NCBI GenBank assembly: GCA_016839165.1
Contig: CP069300.1
Coordinates: 868,001-932,000, forward strand
Origin: Bradyrhizobium sp. PSBB068
GTDB taxonomy: Bacteria > Pseudomonadota > Alphaproteobacteria > Rhizobiales > Xanthobacteraceae
Length of the DNA: 64,000 nucleotides
Direction of reading: 5' to 3'
Part shown: positions 26,270 through 34,202 of the stretch, piece by piece
Numbering within the stretch: the stretch's first letter is position 1
Layout: each line of letters opens with the position of its first letter
The notes under the pieces: generated by a model
The model's input: only the letters and a program-made list of their open reading frames with translations
Database searches by the model: none
Told to the model about the DNA's origin: nothing
Made by a program: the position numbers and the translations under genes

Positions 26270-27138
26270 ACGGTGACATCGAGCCGATGGTCGGCCGCTA
26301 CGTTCACGTCGAGATCGGCGGCGAGCTGCACCGCATCTATTTCGAGGAGAACGGAAAGGGCATCCCGCTGGTCTGCCTGCACACCGCGGGCTCCGATGCG
26401 CGGCAGTGGCGGCATCTGCTCGCTGACGCGCAATTTGCCGAAAATTTCCGCATCATTGCCTTCGATATGCCCTGGCATGGCAAGTCGAATCCGCCGATGA
26501 GCTGGACCGGCGATGAATACCAACTCACCACCGCGCGCTACACCGAGACCATCCGTGCCTTCTGCCGTGCATTGCGGCTGGAGAAGCCCGTGGTGATGGG
26601 CTGCTCGATCGGCGGACGCATCGTGCTCAACCTTGCGATCGAACATGCCGCCGAGTTCCGCGCGCTGATCGGGCTCGAGGCTGCCGACTTCCAGGCGCCG
26701 TGGTATGACACCGACTGGCTGAACCGCCCCGACGTTCACGGCGGCGAAGTCTGCGCCGCGCTGGTGTCGGGGCTGATAGCGCCGCAGAGCCCGGCGCCTG
26801 CGCGGATGGAAACGCTGTGGGGCTACAAGCAGGGCGGCCCCGGCGTGTTCAAGGGCGACCTGTATTTCTACCGTGTCGATGGCGACCTGCGCGGTCGCGT
26901 CGCGTCAATCGATACTAAAGTATGCAAGCTCTACCTGCTTACGGGCGAGTATGATTTCTCCTGCACGCCCGAGGACACGCGGCGGACGGCAGCGGCTATA
27001 GGGGGCGCCAGCGTCACGATCATGGAGCATCTCGGTCATTTTCCGATGAGCGAGAATCCCGGACAGTTTCGCCGCTACATCGCACCCGTCCTCGCCGACA
27101 TTCTCACGCATTCAATCGACCGTTCCACGAAGGAGTAG
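26266..27138 (+). CDS. Alpha/beta-hydrolase
   Basis: Encodes 290 residues. Oxyanion-hole segment LVCLHTAGSDARQWR, nucleophile elbow GCSIGGR (catalytic Ser about residue 115), acid in TGEYDFSC and catalytic His in LGHFPMSENP complete the triad. Its start overlaps the small upstream gene, and the ribosome site of the binding-protein gene (AAGGAG) lies within its last codons, so the hydrolase is translationally tied to the ABC importer. It may hydrolyse an ester or amide taken up by the importer. Confidence 0.87.
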   Translation: MNGDIEPMVGRYVHVEIGGELHRIYFEENGKGIPLVCLHTAGSDARQWRHLLADAQFAENFRIIAFDMPWHGKSNPPMSWTGDEYQLTTARYTETIRAFCRALRLEKPVVMGCSIGGRIVLNLAIEHAAEFRALIGLEAADFQAPWYDTDWLNRPDVHGGEVCAALVSGLIAPQSPAPARMETLWGYKQGGPGVFKGDLYFYRVDGDLRGRVASIDTKVCKLYLLTGEYDFSCTPEDTRRTAAAIGGASVTIMEHLGHFPMSENPGQFRRYIAPVLADILTHSIDRSTKE

Positions 27139-27142
27139 ACGT

Positions 27143-28060
27143 ATGACACGCAAATATCTCATTGGCCTCGCGCTCGCCGCCGCGTTCGGCGCGAGCCAGG
27201 CTCAGGCCGAGGAGCTGACCGGCACGCTGAAGAACATCAAGGACACCGGCGCGATCACGCTCGGCTACCGCGATTCCTCGATCCCGTTCTCCTATCTCGA
27301 CGACAACCAGAAGCCCGTCGGCTACGCCATGGACATCTGCTACAAGATCGTCGATGCCGTGAAGAAGGAGCTCAAGCTCGACAAGCTCGAGGTCAAGCTC
27401 AACCCGGTGACCTCGGCGACCCGTATCCCGCTGATGGCCAACGGCACCGTCGACCTCGAATGCGGCTCGACCACCAACAATGCCGAGCGCCAGAAGCAGG
27501 TTTCCTTCACCAACTCCCACTTCCTCACTGCCAGCCGCTACGTGACGAAGAAGGCGAACAAGATCAACTCGATCGACGACCTCAAGGGCAAGACGGTGGT
27601 CTCGACCGCCGGCACCACCAACATCAAGCAGCTGACCGAGGCCAACCTCGCGCGCGGGCTGAGCGTCAACATCATCCCGGCCAAGGATCATGCCGAGGCC
27701 TTCCTGATGGTCGAGACCGATCGTGCAGTCGCCTTCGTGATGGACGACATTCTGCTCGCGAGCCTCGTCGCCGGCTCGAAGTCTCCGGATGACTACGTCA
27801 TCTCCAAGGATGCATTCTCCAAGCCGGAGCCCTACGGCATCATGCTGCGCAAGGATGACGCGCCGTTCAAGAAGGTCGTCGACGCCGCCACCGCCGCGCT
27901 CTACACCAGCGGCGAAGGCCAGAAGATCTATGACAAGTGGTTCACCCAGAAGATTCCGCCGAAGGGCCTCAATCTCAACTCGCCGGCCGGACCGGAGATG
28001 AAGAAGCAGTTTGCGAAGCCGTCGGACTCGCCCGATCCGGACGCCTATCTGGTGAACTGA
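27143..28060 (+). CDS. gltI: Amino-acid ABC importer, periplasmic binding protein (Glu/Asp type)
   Basis: Encodes 305 residues. The signal peptide MTRKYLIGLALAAAFGASQAQA is followed by the type II binding-protein fold: GYRDSSIPFSYLDDNQKPVGYAMD, then ECGSTTNNAERQKQVSFTNSHF, and VVSTAGTTNIKQL. These blocks match GltI/AatJ-type glutamate and aspartate binding proteins. Four bases separate it from the hydrolase stop. Two strong hairpins follow, suggesting that most transcripts end here and the binding protein is made in excess over the membrane subunits. Confidence 0.9.
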   Translation: MTRKYLIGLALAAAFGASQAQAEELTGTLKNIKDTGAITLGYRDSSIPFSYLDDNQKPVGYAMDICYKIVDAVKKELKLDKLEVKLNPVTSATRIPLMANGTVDLECGSTTNNAERQKQVSFTNSHFLTASRYVTKKANKINSIDDLKGKTVVSTAGTTNIKQLTEANLARGLSVNIIPAKDHAEAFLMVETDRAVAFVMDDILLASLVAGSKSPDDYVISKDAFSKPEPYGIMLRKDDAPFKKVVDAATAALYTSGEGQKIYDKWFTQKIPPKGLNLNSPAGPEMKKQFAKPSDSPDPDAYLVN

Positions 28061-28068
28061 TCACGATA

Positions 28069-28101
28069 CAGGACCCGTCGTCCCCGGGGGGGCGGGTCCT
28101 G
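28069..28101 (+). terminator. Hairpin 1 between binding protein and permease
   Basis: CAGGACCCG pairs with CGGGTCCTG around a GC-rich loop, starting 8 bases after the gltI stop. No U-tract follows, so it may be an RNA-stabilising or attenuating hairpin. Confidence 0.65.
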
Positions 28102-28111
28102 AAAGTTAGCG

Positions 28112-28145
28112 TGTCCGGCCATTTTTGGAGGAGAATGGCCGGACA
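28112..28145 (+). terminator. Hairpin 2 between binding protein and permease
   Basis: A perfect 12-bp stem, TGTCCGGCCATT with AATGGCCGGACA, closes a 10-base loop and is followed by TTTGC. It is the stronger candidate for partial termination between gltI and gltJ. Confidence 0.7.
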
Positions 28146-28209
28146 TTTGCATAGACGCCGCGCGCAATGTCGGCGTAATGCGTGACCGGCGCGATCGCGT
28201 GGGGGACCC

Positions 28210-28941
28210 GTGAACTATAACTGGAACTGGCACATCTTCCTTGAGCCGAACCCGATGGGGACCGGCACCTATCTCGACTTGTTGCTGTCGGGGCTGGTGG
28301 TCACCGTCAAGGTATCGGTGCTCGCCTGGATCATCGCGCTGGTGGCCGGCTCGGTGATCGGCGTGCTGCGCACGCTGCCGTCGCGGACGGCGTCGTGGAT
28401 CGGCTTCTGCTGGGTCGAGTTCTTCCGCAACATGCCGCTGCTGGTGCAACTGTTCCTGTGGTTCTTCGTGCTGCCCGAGCTGCTGCCGAAGTCCGCCGGG
28501 CTCTGGTTGAAGCAGTTGCCGAATGCGCCGTTCTGGACCGCCGCGATCGGCGTCGGCCTGTTCATGTCGGCGCGCGTCGCCGTGCAATTGCAGGCGGGCA
28601 TCACCTCGCTGCCGCGCGGACAGAAGCAGGCCTCGACCGCGCTCGGCCTCACCACGGTGCAGACCTATCGCTACGTGCTGCTGCCGATGGCGTTCCGCAT
28701 CATCCTGCCGCCGCTGACCTCCGAGTTCCTCAACACCATCAAGAACAGCGCCGTCGCCATCACGATCGGACTGATCGAATTGACCGGCCAGGCGCGCTCG
28801 ATGCAGGAGTTCTCGTTCCAGGTGTTCGAGGCCTTCACCGCGGCAACCGTGCTCTATCTTCTCCTCAATTTCGTCGTGGTCACCGCGATGCGCTTCCTCG
28901 AGCGCTATGTCGCGATCCCCGGCTACATCACGGGCAAATGA
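28210..28941 (+). CDS. gltJ: Amino-acid ABC importer permease subunit 1
   Basis: Encodes 243 residues from a GTG preceded by GGGGGA. About five transmembrane segments; the cytoplasmic coupling-loop motif reads ASTALGLTTVQTYRYVLLPMAFRIILPPL, the EAA-loop of HisM/GltJ-type permeases. The stop overlaps the next start (ATGA), consistent with a heterodimeric permease. Confidence 0.92.
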   Translation: MNYNWNWHIFLEPNPMGTGTYLDLLLSGLVVTVKVSVLAWIIALVAGSVIGVLRTLPSRTASWIGFCWVEFFRNMPLLVQLFLWFFVLPELLPKSAGLWLKQLPNAPFWTAAIGVGLFMSARVAVQLQAGITSLPRGQKQASTALGLTTVQTYRYVLLPMAFRIILPPLTSEFLNTIKNSAVAITIGLIELTGQARSMQEFSFQVFEAFTAATVLYLLLNFVVVTAMRFLERYVAIPGYITGK

Positions 28942-29636
28942 CGATGCTCGGCAATTTCGATTTTGACGTCATCCGCCGCGCGCTGCCCTATCTGTTCTTC
29001 GAGGGCATGCGCTTCACACTGACCCTGACGGCGCTGGCAGCGCTCGGCGGCCTCGTGTTCGGCACCCTGATCGCCTTGATGCGGTTGTCGAGCTACAAAT
29101 GGCTCGGCCGCATCGCCGGCTTCTATGTCGACTTCATCCGCTCGCTGCCGCTGGTGCTGGTGATCTTCTGGTTCTACTTCCTGGTGCCCTATATCGGACA
29201 GTGGCTGACCGGCGCGTCGCGGCCGATCACGGTCGGCGCCTTCGCGTCCTCGCTGATCACCTTCATCATCTTCGAGGCGGCGTATTTCTCCGAGATCATG
29301 CGCGCCGGCATCCAGTCGATCTCGAAGGGCCAGCCGGCCGCGGCCAGCGCGCTCGGCCTGACCTACGCGCAGTCGATGCGCTACGTCGTGCTGCCGCAGG
29401 CGTTCCGCAACATGCTGCCGGTGCTGCTGACGCAAACCATCGTGCTGTTCCAGGACACCTCGCTGGTCTACGTGCTGTCGATCCCGGATTTCCTCGGCGC
29501 CGCCAGCAAGGTCGCACAGCGCGACGGCCGTCTGGTCGAAATGTACCTGTTCGCCGCGCTGGTCTACTTCGTCATTTCCTGTGTCGCGTCGTTCGGCGTC
29601 CGCCGCCTGCAGTCGCGTATCGCCATTGTAAGGTAG
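28938..29636 (+). CDS. gltK: Amino-acid ABC importer permease subunit 2
   Basis: Encodes 232 residues. The EAA loop is AASALGLTYAQSMRYVVLPQAFRNMLPVL, and EIMRAGIQSISKGQ precedes it, as in GltK. Five transmembrane segments. It starts inside the gltJ stop. A 125-bp palindromic repeat separates it from the ATPase gene. Confidence 0.92.
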   Translation: MTMLGNFDFDVIRRALPYLFFEGMRFTLTLTALAALGGLVFGTLIALMRLSSYKWLGRIAGFYVDFIRSLPLVLVIFWFYFLVPYIGQWLTGASRPITVGAFASSLITFIIFEAAYFSEIMRAGIQSISKGQPAAASALGLTYAQSMRYVVLPQAFRNMLPVLLTQTIVLFQDTSLVYVLSIPDFLGAASKVAQRDGRLVEMYLFAALVYFVISCVASFGVRRLQSRIAIVR

Positions 29637-29674
29637 CTTTTTACATGCGGGTTTCAGTTCGGGGCACGGACTCC

Positions 29675-29799
29675 TTCACCTCTCCCAAAGGGAGAGGTCG
29701 GATCGCGTCAGCGATCCGGGTGAGGGGTTTCGCTCCGTCGTTGGACCGTGACCCCTCACCCGGCGCTGCGCGCCGACCTCTCCCTTTGGGAGAGGTGAA
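29675..29799. repeat. Palindromic repeat inserted within the glt operon
   Basis: Arms TTCACCTCTCCCAAAGGGAG and its complement (ending at AGAGGTGAA) enclose a second palindrome around GATCGCGTCAGCGATC and GGTGAGGGGTTTCG/CCCCTCACC. It fills the gap between the second permease and ATPase genes, where such operons are usually contiguous. Confidence 0.85.
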
Positions 29800-29829
29800 A
29801 CCGTGCTCGCTGCTGCTGATGAGAACCAA

Positions 29830-30561
29830 ATGATCGAGATCAATCACGTCAATAAATGGTACGGGCCGGCCTTCCAGGTGCTGAAGGACTGCACCACCAG
29901 CGTTGCCAAGGGCGAGGTGGTGGTGGTCTGCGGCCCGTCCGGCTCGGGCAAATCGACCCTGATCAAATGCGTCAACGCGCTGGAGCCGATCCAGGGCGGC
30001 GACATCACGCTCGACGGCGTCAAGGTCAACGATCCCAAGACCGACCTGCCGAAGCTGCGCTCGCGCGTCGGCATGGTGTTCCAGCACTTCGAGCTGTTCC
30101 CGCATCTGCGGATCATCGACAATCTCTGCCTCGCGCAGGAGAAGGTCCTGGGCCGCAAGCATGACGACGCCATGGCCAAGGGCATGAAGCTTTTGGAGCG
30201 CGTCGGGCTGAAGGATCATGCCAAGAAGTTTCCCGCCGAATTGTCCGGCGGTCAGCAGCAGCGCGTCGCGATCGCCCGCGCGCTGGCGATGGACCCGATC
30301 GCGATGCTGTTCGACGAGCCGACCTCGGCGCTCGATCCCGAGATGATCAGCGAGGTGCTCGACGTGATGGTCGACCTCGCCCGCGAGGGCATGACCATGA
30401 TGGTGGTGACCCACGAAATGGGCTTTGCCAACAAGGTCGCCGACCGCGTCATCTTCATGGACCGCGGCGAGATCGTCGAGGACGCCAAGAAGGCGGATTT
30501 CTTCGGCACGCCCCGCAGCGACCGCGCGCAGAAGTTCCTGTCGAAGATATTGCAGCACTGA
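29830..30561 (+). CDS. gltL: Amino-acid ABC importer ATP-binding subunit
   Basis: Encodes 243 residues. Walker [10 protein letters not shown] (residues 35-43), Q-loop [10 protein letters not shown], signature LSGGQQQR, Walker [13 protein letters not shown] and the H-loop VVTHEMGF are all intact. High similarity in kind to GltL/GlnQ. The ATG at 29830 has only a weak GATGAGAAC upstream; an earlier in-frame start lies at 29803, directly against the repeat. The repeat may have altered its original leader. Confidence 0.93.
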   Translation: MIEINHVNKWYGPAFQVLKDCTTSVAKGEVVVVCGPSGSGKSTLIKCVNALEPIQGGDITLDGVKVNDPKTDLPKLRSRVGMVFQHFELFPHLRIIDNLCLAQEKVLGRKHDDAMAKGMKLLERVGLKDHAKKFPAELSGGQQQRVAIARALAMDPIAMLFDEPTSALDPEMISEVLDVMVDLAREGMTMMVVTHEMGFANKVADRVIFMDRGEIVEDAKKADFFGTPRSDRAQKFLSKILQH

Positions 30562-30580
30562 GGCGCTGACCCATCCACGG

Positions 30581-30687
30581 CGTCATTCCGGGGCGCGCCA
30601 CTTGGCGCGAGCCCGGAATCCATTTCACCGCGGAAAAGCGGCCCAATGGATTCCGGGCTCGATGCTTCGCGTCGCCCCGGAATGACG
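30581..30687. repeat. Palindromic repeat, TCATTCCGGGG family, second copy
   Basis: CGTCATTCCGGGGCG and CGCCCCGGAATGACG ends with inner GAGCCCGGAATCCATT/AATGGATTCCGGGCTC. Same family as 11144-11248. It separates the importer from the transaminase gene and starts 19 bases after the gltL stop. Confidence 0.87.
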
Positions 30688-30764
30688 AGGGCGGGGTTTT
30701 CCCCCGTTAACAATTTGCGTATACGAAGGCCTGAAATTCGTCCTTCGTTCGCAGGAGAACTCGC

Positions 30765-31631
30765 GTGGAAAAGATCGCTTACGTCAACGGCTCGTACGTG
30801 CCGCATTCCGAGGCCAAGGTCTCGGTGTTCGACCGCGGATTCCTGTTCGCCGACGGCATCTACGAGGTGGCCGCGGTGCTCGAGGGCAAGCTGATCGACA
30901 ATGCCTCGCACCTGGCCCGGCTGAAGCGCTCGGTCGGCGAGATTCAGCTCGCGCTGCCGGAGACGCTGGAGCGGATCGAGGAGATCCAGAAGGAGCTGGT
31001 CAAGCGTAACCACCTCGTCAACGGCATGGTCTATCTCGAGGTCACCCGCGGCGCCGACAAGGGGCGCGATTTCGCCTTTCCGAAGGCGGAGGCGAACGTC
31101 AAGCCGACGCTCGTGATGTTCACCTCGGAAAAGGACATCATCAACGCGCCCTCGGCCAAGACCGGAATCAACGTCATCACGGTGCCCGACATCCGCTGGG
31201 AGCGGCGCGACATCAAGAGCGTGGCGCTGCTCGCGCAGGTGCTGGCCAAGCAGGCCGCGGCTGCGGCCGGCGCCGGCGAAGCCTGGATGATCGAGGACGG
31301 CAAGGTCACCGAGGGCGGCTCGTCCTCGTCCTTCATCGTCACCCAGGACGATGTCATCGTGACGCGGCAGAACGGCAACGAGATCCTGCCGGGCTGCACC
31401 CGCAAGGCGGTGGTCAAGCTCGCCGAGGAGCGCCAGCTGCGCATCGAGGAGCGTGCCTTCACGGTCGAGGAAGCGCTCGCCGCCAAGGAAGCCTTCATCA
31501 CCAGCGCCTCGGTGTTCGTGCAGGGCGTGGTCGCGATCGACGGCAAGACGGTCGGCAACGGCAAGGTCGGCCCGATCACCGACCGCCTGCGCGAGATCTA
31601 TGTCGAGTTCGCCCTGGCGACGGCGGTTTAA
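30765..31631 (+). CDS. dat: D-amino-acid transaminase (fold-type IV PLP enzyme)
   Basis: Encodes 288 residues from a GTG with CAGGAG upstream. Fold IV landmarks: FDRGFLFADGIYEV near residues 22-35, YLEVTRGADKGRDFAFP (the R-x-H/D-like carboxylate trap of D-amino-acid transaminases), the PLP lysine in WERRDIKSVALL, EGGSSSSFIV for the phosphate, and SASVFVQGVVAIDGK. It makes D-glutamate/D-alanine or degrades D-amino acids. It follows an amino-acid importer and an IclR regulator, so a catabolic role with that importer is plausible. Confidence 0.88.
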   Translation: MEKIAYVNGSYVPHSEAKVSVFDRGFLFADGIYEVAAVLEGKLIDNASHLARLKRSVGEIQLALPETLERIEEIQKELVKRNHLVNGMVYLEVTRGADKGRDFAFPKAEANVKPTLVMFTSEKDIINAPSAKTGINVITVPDIRWERRDIKSVALLAQVLAKQAAAAAGAGEAWMIEDGKVTEGGSSSSFIVTQDDVIVTRQNGNEILPGCTRKAVVKLAEERQLRIEERAFTVEEALAAKEAFITSASVFVQGVVAIDGKTVGNGKVGPITDRLREIYVEFALATAV

Positions 31632-31647
31632 TCTGTCCCCACTCGCG

Positions 31648-31753
31648 CTGTCATCGCCCGGCTCGACCGGGCGATCCAGTATTCCAGAGGCTGCGGTGTC
31701 TGAGCCGACACCGCGGCGTACTGGATGCCCCGCATGAAGCGGGGCATGACGGT
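31648..31753. repeat. Palindromic repeat, GCTGTCATCGCCCGGC family
   Basis: GCTGTCATCGCCCGGCTCGA at the left, CCCCGCATGAAGCGGGGCATGACGG at the right, and inner CCGGGCGATCCAGTATTCC plus GCGGTGTCTGAGCCGACACCGC hairpins. It lies between convergent genes (transaminase end 31631, AhpD-like end 31780). Confidence 0.82.
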
Positions 31754-31779
31754 GGAATAGATGGCGGACAGTATCGCCC

Positions 31780-32238
31780 TCACGCCGTCACCTTTACTTT
31801 CACCGGGTGTACCGCGCGGAAGCCAATCGCGATCCGGTTCCAGGCGTTGATGGTGCCGATCAGCGTGGTCAGGTTGACCAGCTCGCCGTCCGTGAATTCG
31901 GCGCGCACCGCCTCATAATCGGCGTCGGGCGCGTGCGTCTCGGAAACCAGTGTCAGCGCTTCGGTCCAGGCCAGCGCCGCGCGCTCGCGCTCGCTGTAGA
32001 GCGGCGACTCGCGCCATGCGTTGAGCAGATAGAGCCGCTGCTCGGTCTCGCCATGCTTGCGGGCGTCCTCGGTGTGCATGTTGATGCAATAGGCGCAGCC
32101 ATTGATCTGCGACGCACGGGTCTTCACCAACTCGATCAGCGATTGCTCGAGGCCGCTGGCGGTGACTTGGCTCTCTACCGCGACCAGCGCTTTGATGGCG
32201 TCGGGGGCGGCCCGGTAGAAGTTCATGCGGGGTTTCAT
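31780..32238 (-). CDS. Carboxymuconolactone decarboxylase/AhpD-like protein
   Basis: Encodes 152 residues. The AhpD-type active site is INGCAYCINMHTEDARKHGE with C-x-x-C and the following His. RMNFYRAAPDAIKAL at the start and LVNLTTLIGTINAWNRIAIGF at the end are typical of this short family, which acts as an alkylhydroperoxidase partner or thiol-dependent reductase. It lies 28 bases downstream of the MFS efflux gene, as its likely co-transcribed partner. Confidence 0.88.
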   Translation of the reverse strand: MKPRMNFYRAAPDAIKALVAVESQVTASGLEQSLIELVKTRASQINGCAYCINMHTEDARKHGETEQRLYLLNAWRESPLYSERERAALAWTEALTLVSETHAPDADYEAVRAEFTDGELVNLTTLIGTINAWNRIAIGFRAVHPVKVKVTA

Positions 32239-32266
32239 TGTCGTCTTCCTTGGTTGTGATCTGGAT

Positions 32267-33877
32267 TCAATGCGCGCCGCCGCCGCCGGCGAGCTGGCCC
32301 GGCTTCTTCAGGCAGAGGGTTGCAACCAGCGCGATGATCAGCGCCACGCCGAGCAGATAGAAGGTGTCGCTGAAGGCCAGGATGTAGGCCTGCTTCTGCA
32401 CGACATTGCCGATCGCGGCGATCGCGCGACGGGTGGCGGCGGCCTGGTCGGCGACGCCGTGGTTCATGAAATACTGCGTCAGCTGCGCGATCCGGCTGCG
32501 GGTTGCCTCCTCCAGCAGCGAGACCGACTGCATCAGCACGTTGGAATGATACTGCTCGCGCTTGGTCAGCAGTGTCTGCAGCGCGGCGATGCCGATCGCG
32601 CCGCCGAGGTTGCGCATCATGTTGAACAGCGCTGACGCCGATCCGGCATTCTCCGCCTCGATTCCAGCCGTTGCGACCGCCGACAGCGGAGCGAAGGCAA
32701 GCGCCTGACCGACGGCACGGACGATGTTCGGCCAAAGCAGCTGATCGGTGGCATAGTCGTTGGTCATGTAGATGTTCATGAAGTTGGAGCCGGCGAACAG
32801 CGCAAATCCGAGACCGATGACGATGCGCGGGTCGAACCGCTGCATCAGCTTCGGCACCAGCGGGATCAGCACGAGCTGCGGCAGGCCGGTCCATGCCAGC
32901 ACCATGCCGATCTGCTCGGAGTTGTAGCCCTGGATGCGCGCCAGATACTGCGGCAGGATGAACACCGAGCCGTATAGCGCAATGCCCATCAGGAAGTTCG
33001 CCAGCATGCCGAAGCCGAAATTGCGGCGGGCGAGCAAGCGCAGATTGAGCAGCGGCTTCTCGACGGTGAATTCGACGATCAGAAAGGCGACCAGCGCCAC
33101 GGCCGCGATCACCGACAGGCGGACGATGAAGGGCGAGCCGAACCAGTCGTCCTTGTTGCCTTCCTCCAGCACCGTCTGCAGCGCCGCGAGGCCGATCGCC
33201 ATGGTGATGATGCCGAGCCAGTCGCCCTGGCGCAGCAACGACAGCTTCATCGGGCTCGGATCGAGCGAGACGAACAGCATCGCGATCATCACGGCGCCGG
33301 GCACCAGGTTGACGTAGAAGATGTACTGCCAGCCCCAGTTCTCAGTGAGATAGCCGCCGATGGTCGGGCCGATCGCGGGCGCGAACGTCGCCGACAGCGC
33401 GAACAGCGCGAGCCCGATCGGCTGCTTCGCCTTCGGCAGCAGCGTGATGATCAGCGTGAACGCCATCGGGATCAGTACGCCGCCGGTGAAACCCTGCACG
33501 GCGCGCAGCGCGATCATCTGCGGCAGGTCCTGCGCCAGCGCGCAGGCTGCCGAGAACACCAGGAACAGGAACGCGTTGGTGAGCAGATAGGTGCGCACCG
33601 AGAACACCTGCGCCAGCCAGCCGGACAGCGGGATCACCACGATCTCGGCGATCAGATAGGAGGTCGAAATCCAGCCGCCGTCGTCGATGCCAGCGCCGAT
33701 GCCGCCCTGAATGTCGGCGAGCGAGGCGTTGACGATCTGGATGTTGAGCACCGCCATGAAGGCGCCGAGCGTGGCGCCGACCACCGCGATCCAGGTCCTG
33801 GCCGGGATCGCCGGTGTTGCAGGCGCAGCCGGTGCGGGGAGGTCGGCGGCGTTGGCTGTGGGCTGGAGTGTGGTCAT
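32267..33877 (-). CDS. DHA2-family (EmrB-type) drug:proton antiporter
   Basis: Encodes 536 residues with 14 predicted transmembrane segments. DHA2 marks: MAVLNIQIVNASLADIQGGI in TM1, WISTSYLIAEIVVIPLSGWL in TM2, and GGYLTENWGWQYIFYVNLVPG in the antiporter motif C region. The ATG at 33877 is followed by TTLQPTANA; an earlier in-frame start at 33904 is less likely. With the HlyD protein at 34203 it forms an EmrAB-type pump. The two genes are separated by a terminator and have matching operators, so are separately transcribed. Confidence 0.92.
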   Translation of the reverse strand: MTTLQPTANAADLPAPAAPATPAIPARTWIAVVGATLGAFMAVLNIQIVNASLADIQGGIGAGIDDGGWISTSYLIAEIVVIPLSGWLAQVFSVRTYLLTNAFLFLVFSAACALAQDLPQMIALRAVQGFTGGVLIPMAFTLIITLLPKAKQPIGLALFALSATFAPAIGPTIGGYLTENWGWQYIFYVNLVPGAVMIAMLFVSLDPSPMKLSLLRQGDWLGIITMAIGLAALQTVLEEGNKDDWFGSPFIVRLSVIAAVALVAFLIVEFTVEKPLLNLRLLARRNFGFGMLANFLMGIALYGSVFILPQYLARIQGYNSEQIGMVLAWTGLPQLVLIPLVPKLMQRFDPRIVIGLGFALFAGSNFMNIYMTNDYATDQLLWPNIVRAVGQALAFAPLSAVATAGIEAENAGSASALFNMMRNLGGAIGIAALQTLLTKREQYHSNVLMQSVSLLEEATRSRIAQLTQYFMNHGVADQAAATRRAIAAIGNVVQKQAYILAFSDTFYLLGVALIIALVATLCLKKPGQLAGGGGAH

Positions 33878-33926
33878 CGGGGTCGTCCTTGCTGTCCCAC
33901 GCAAGATGTATTAGGCGGCCACTTTC

Positions 33927-33974
33927 GATAATCCGGGAAGGAGTGGAAGGATTGTCCGGCGTAGGTTGATAATC
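33927..33974. promoter_or_regulatory. Three-half-site LysR-type operator upstream of the MFS gene
   Basis: GATAATC at 33927-33933, GATTGTC at 33950-33956 and TGATAATC at 33967-33974. The start of the third half-site is exactly 40 bases from the first. The same order, orientation and spacing occur at 35434-35481 before the HlyD gene. The site lies 50 bp before the MFS start. Confidence 0.72.
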
Positions 33975-34057
33975 GTGATCGAGCTTGCGACCGCGCAGCC
34001 AGTCCAGCGCGCCGTTCGGTTTGTGTGTGTCGATTAGTGAGGTGAGCACACCGGATT

Positions 34058-34088
34058 GGCTCCCTCCCCCGCAAGGGGGGAGGGAGCC
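34058..34088. repeat. GC-rich palindrome between HlyD and MFS genes
   Basis: GGCTCCCTCCCCC-GCAA-GGGGGGAGGGAGCC forms a hairpin of about 13 bp. Same family as the palindrome inside the oxidoreductase gene at 39887, of short CTCCCGC/GCGGGAG type. Confidence 0.78.
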
Positions 34089-34136
34089 CTACCGCCGGTG
34101 CTCATGGCTCGAAGAAGGGGACGGAGGAAGACGCAG

Positions 34137-34176
34137 CAAAAACGCGATCGACCACCGTTGCGGTGATCGATCGCGT
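34137..34176 (-). terminator. Rho-independent terminator of the HlyD gene
   Basis: Read on the minus strand, a 10-bp stem ACGCGATCGA/TCGATCGCGT with an inner CACCG/CGGTG stem is followed at once by TTTTTGC. It begins 27 bases after the HlyD stop, before the promoter and operator of the MFS gene. Confidence 0.85.
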
Positions 34177-34202
34177 CAAGCCGGTTGAAGAGGTGCTTTG
34201 CG

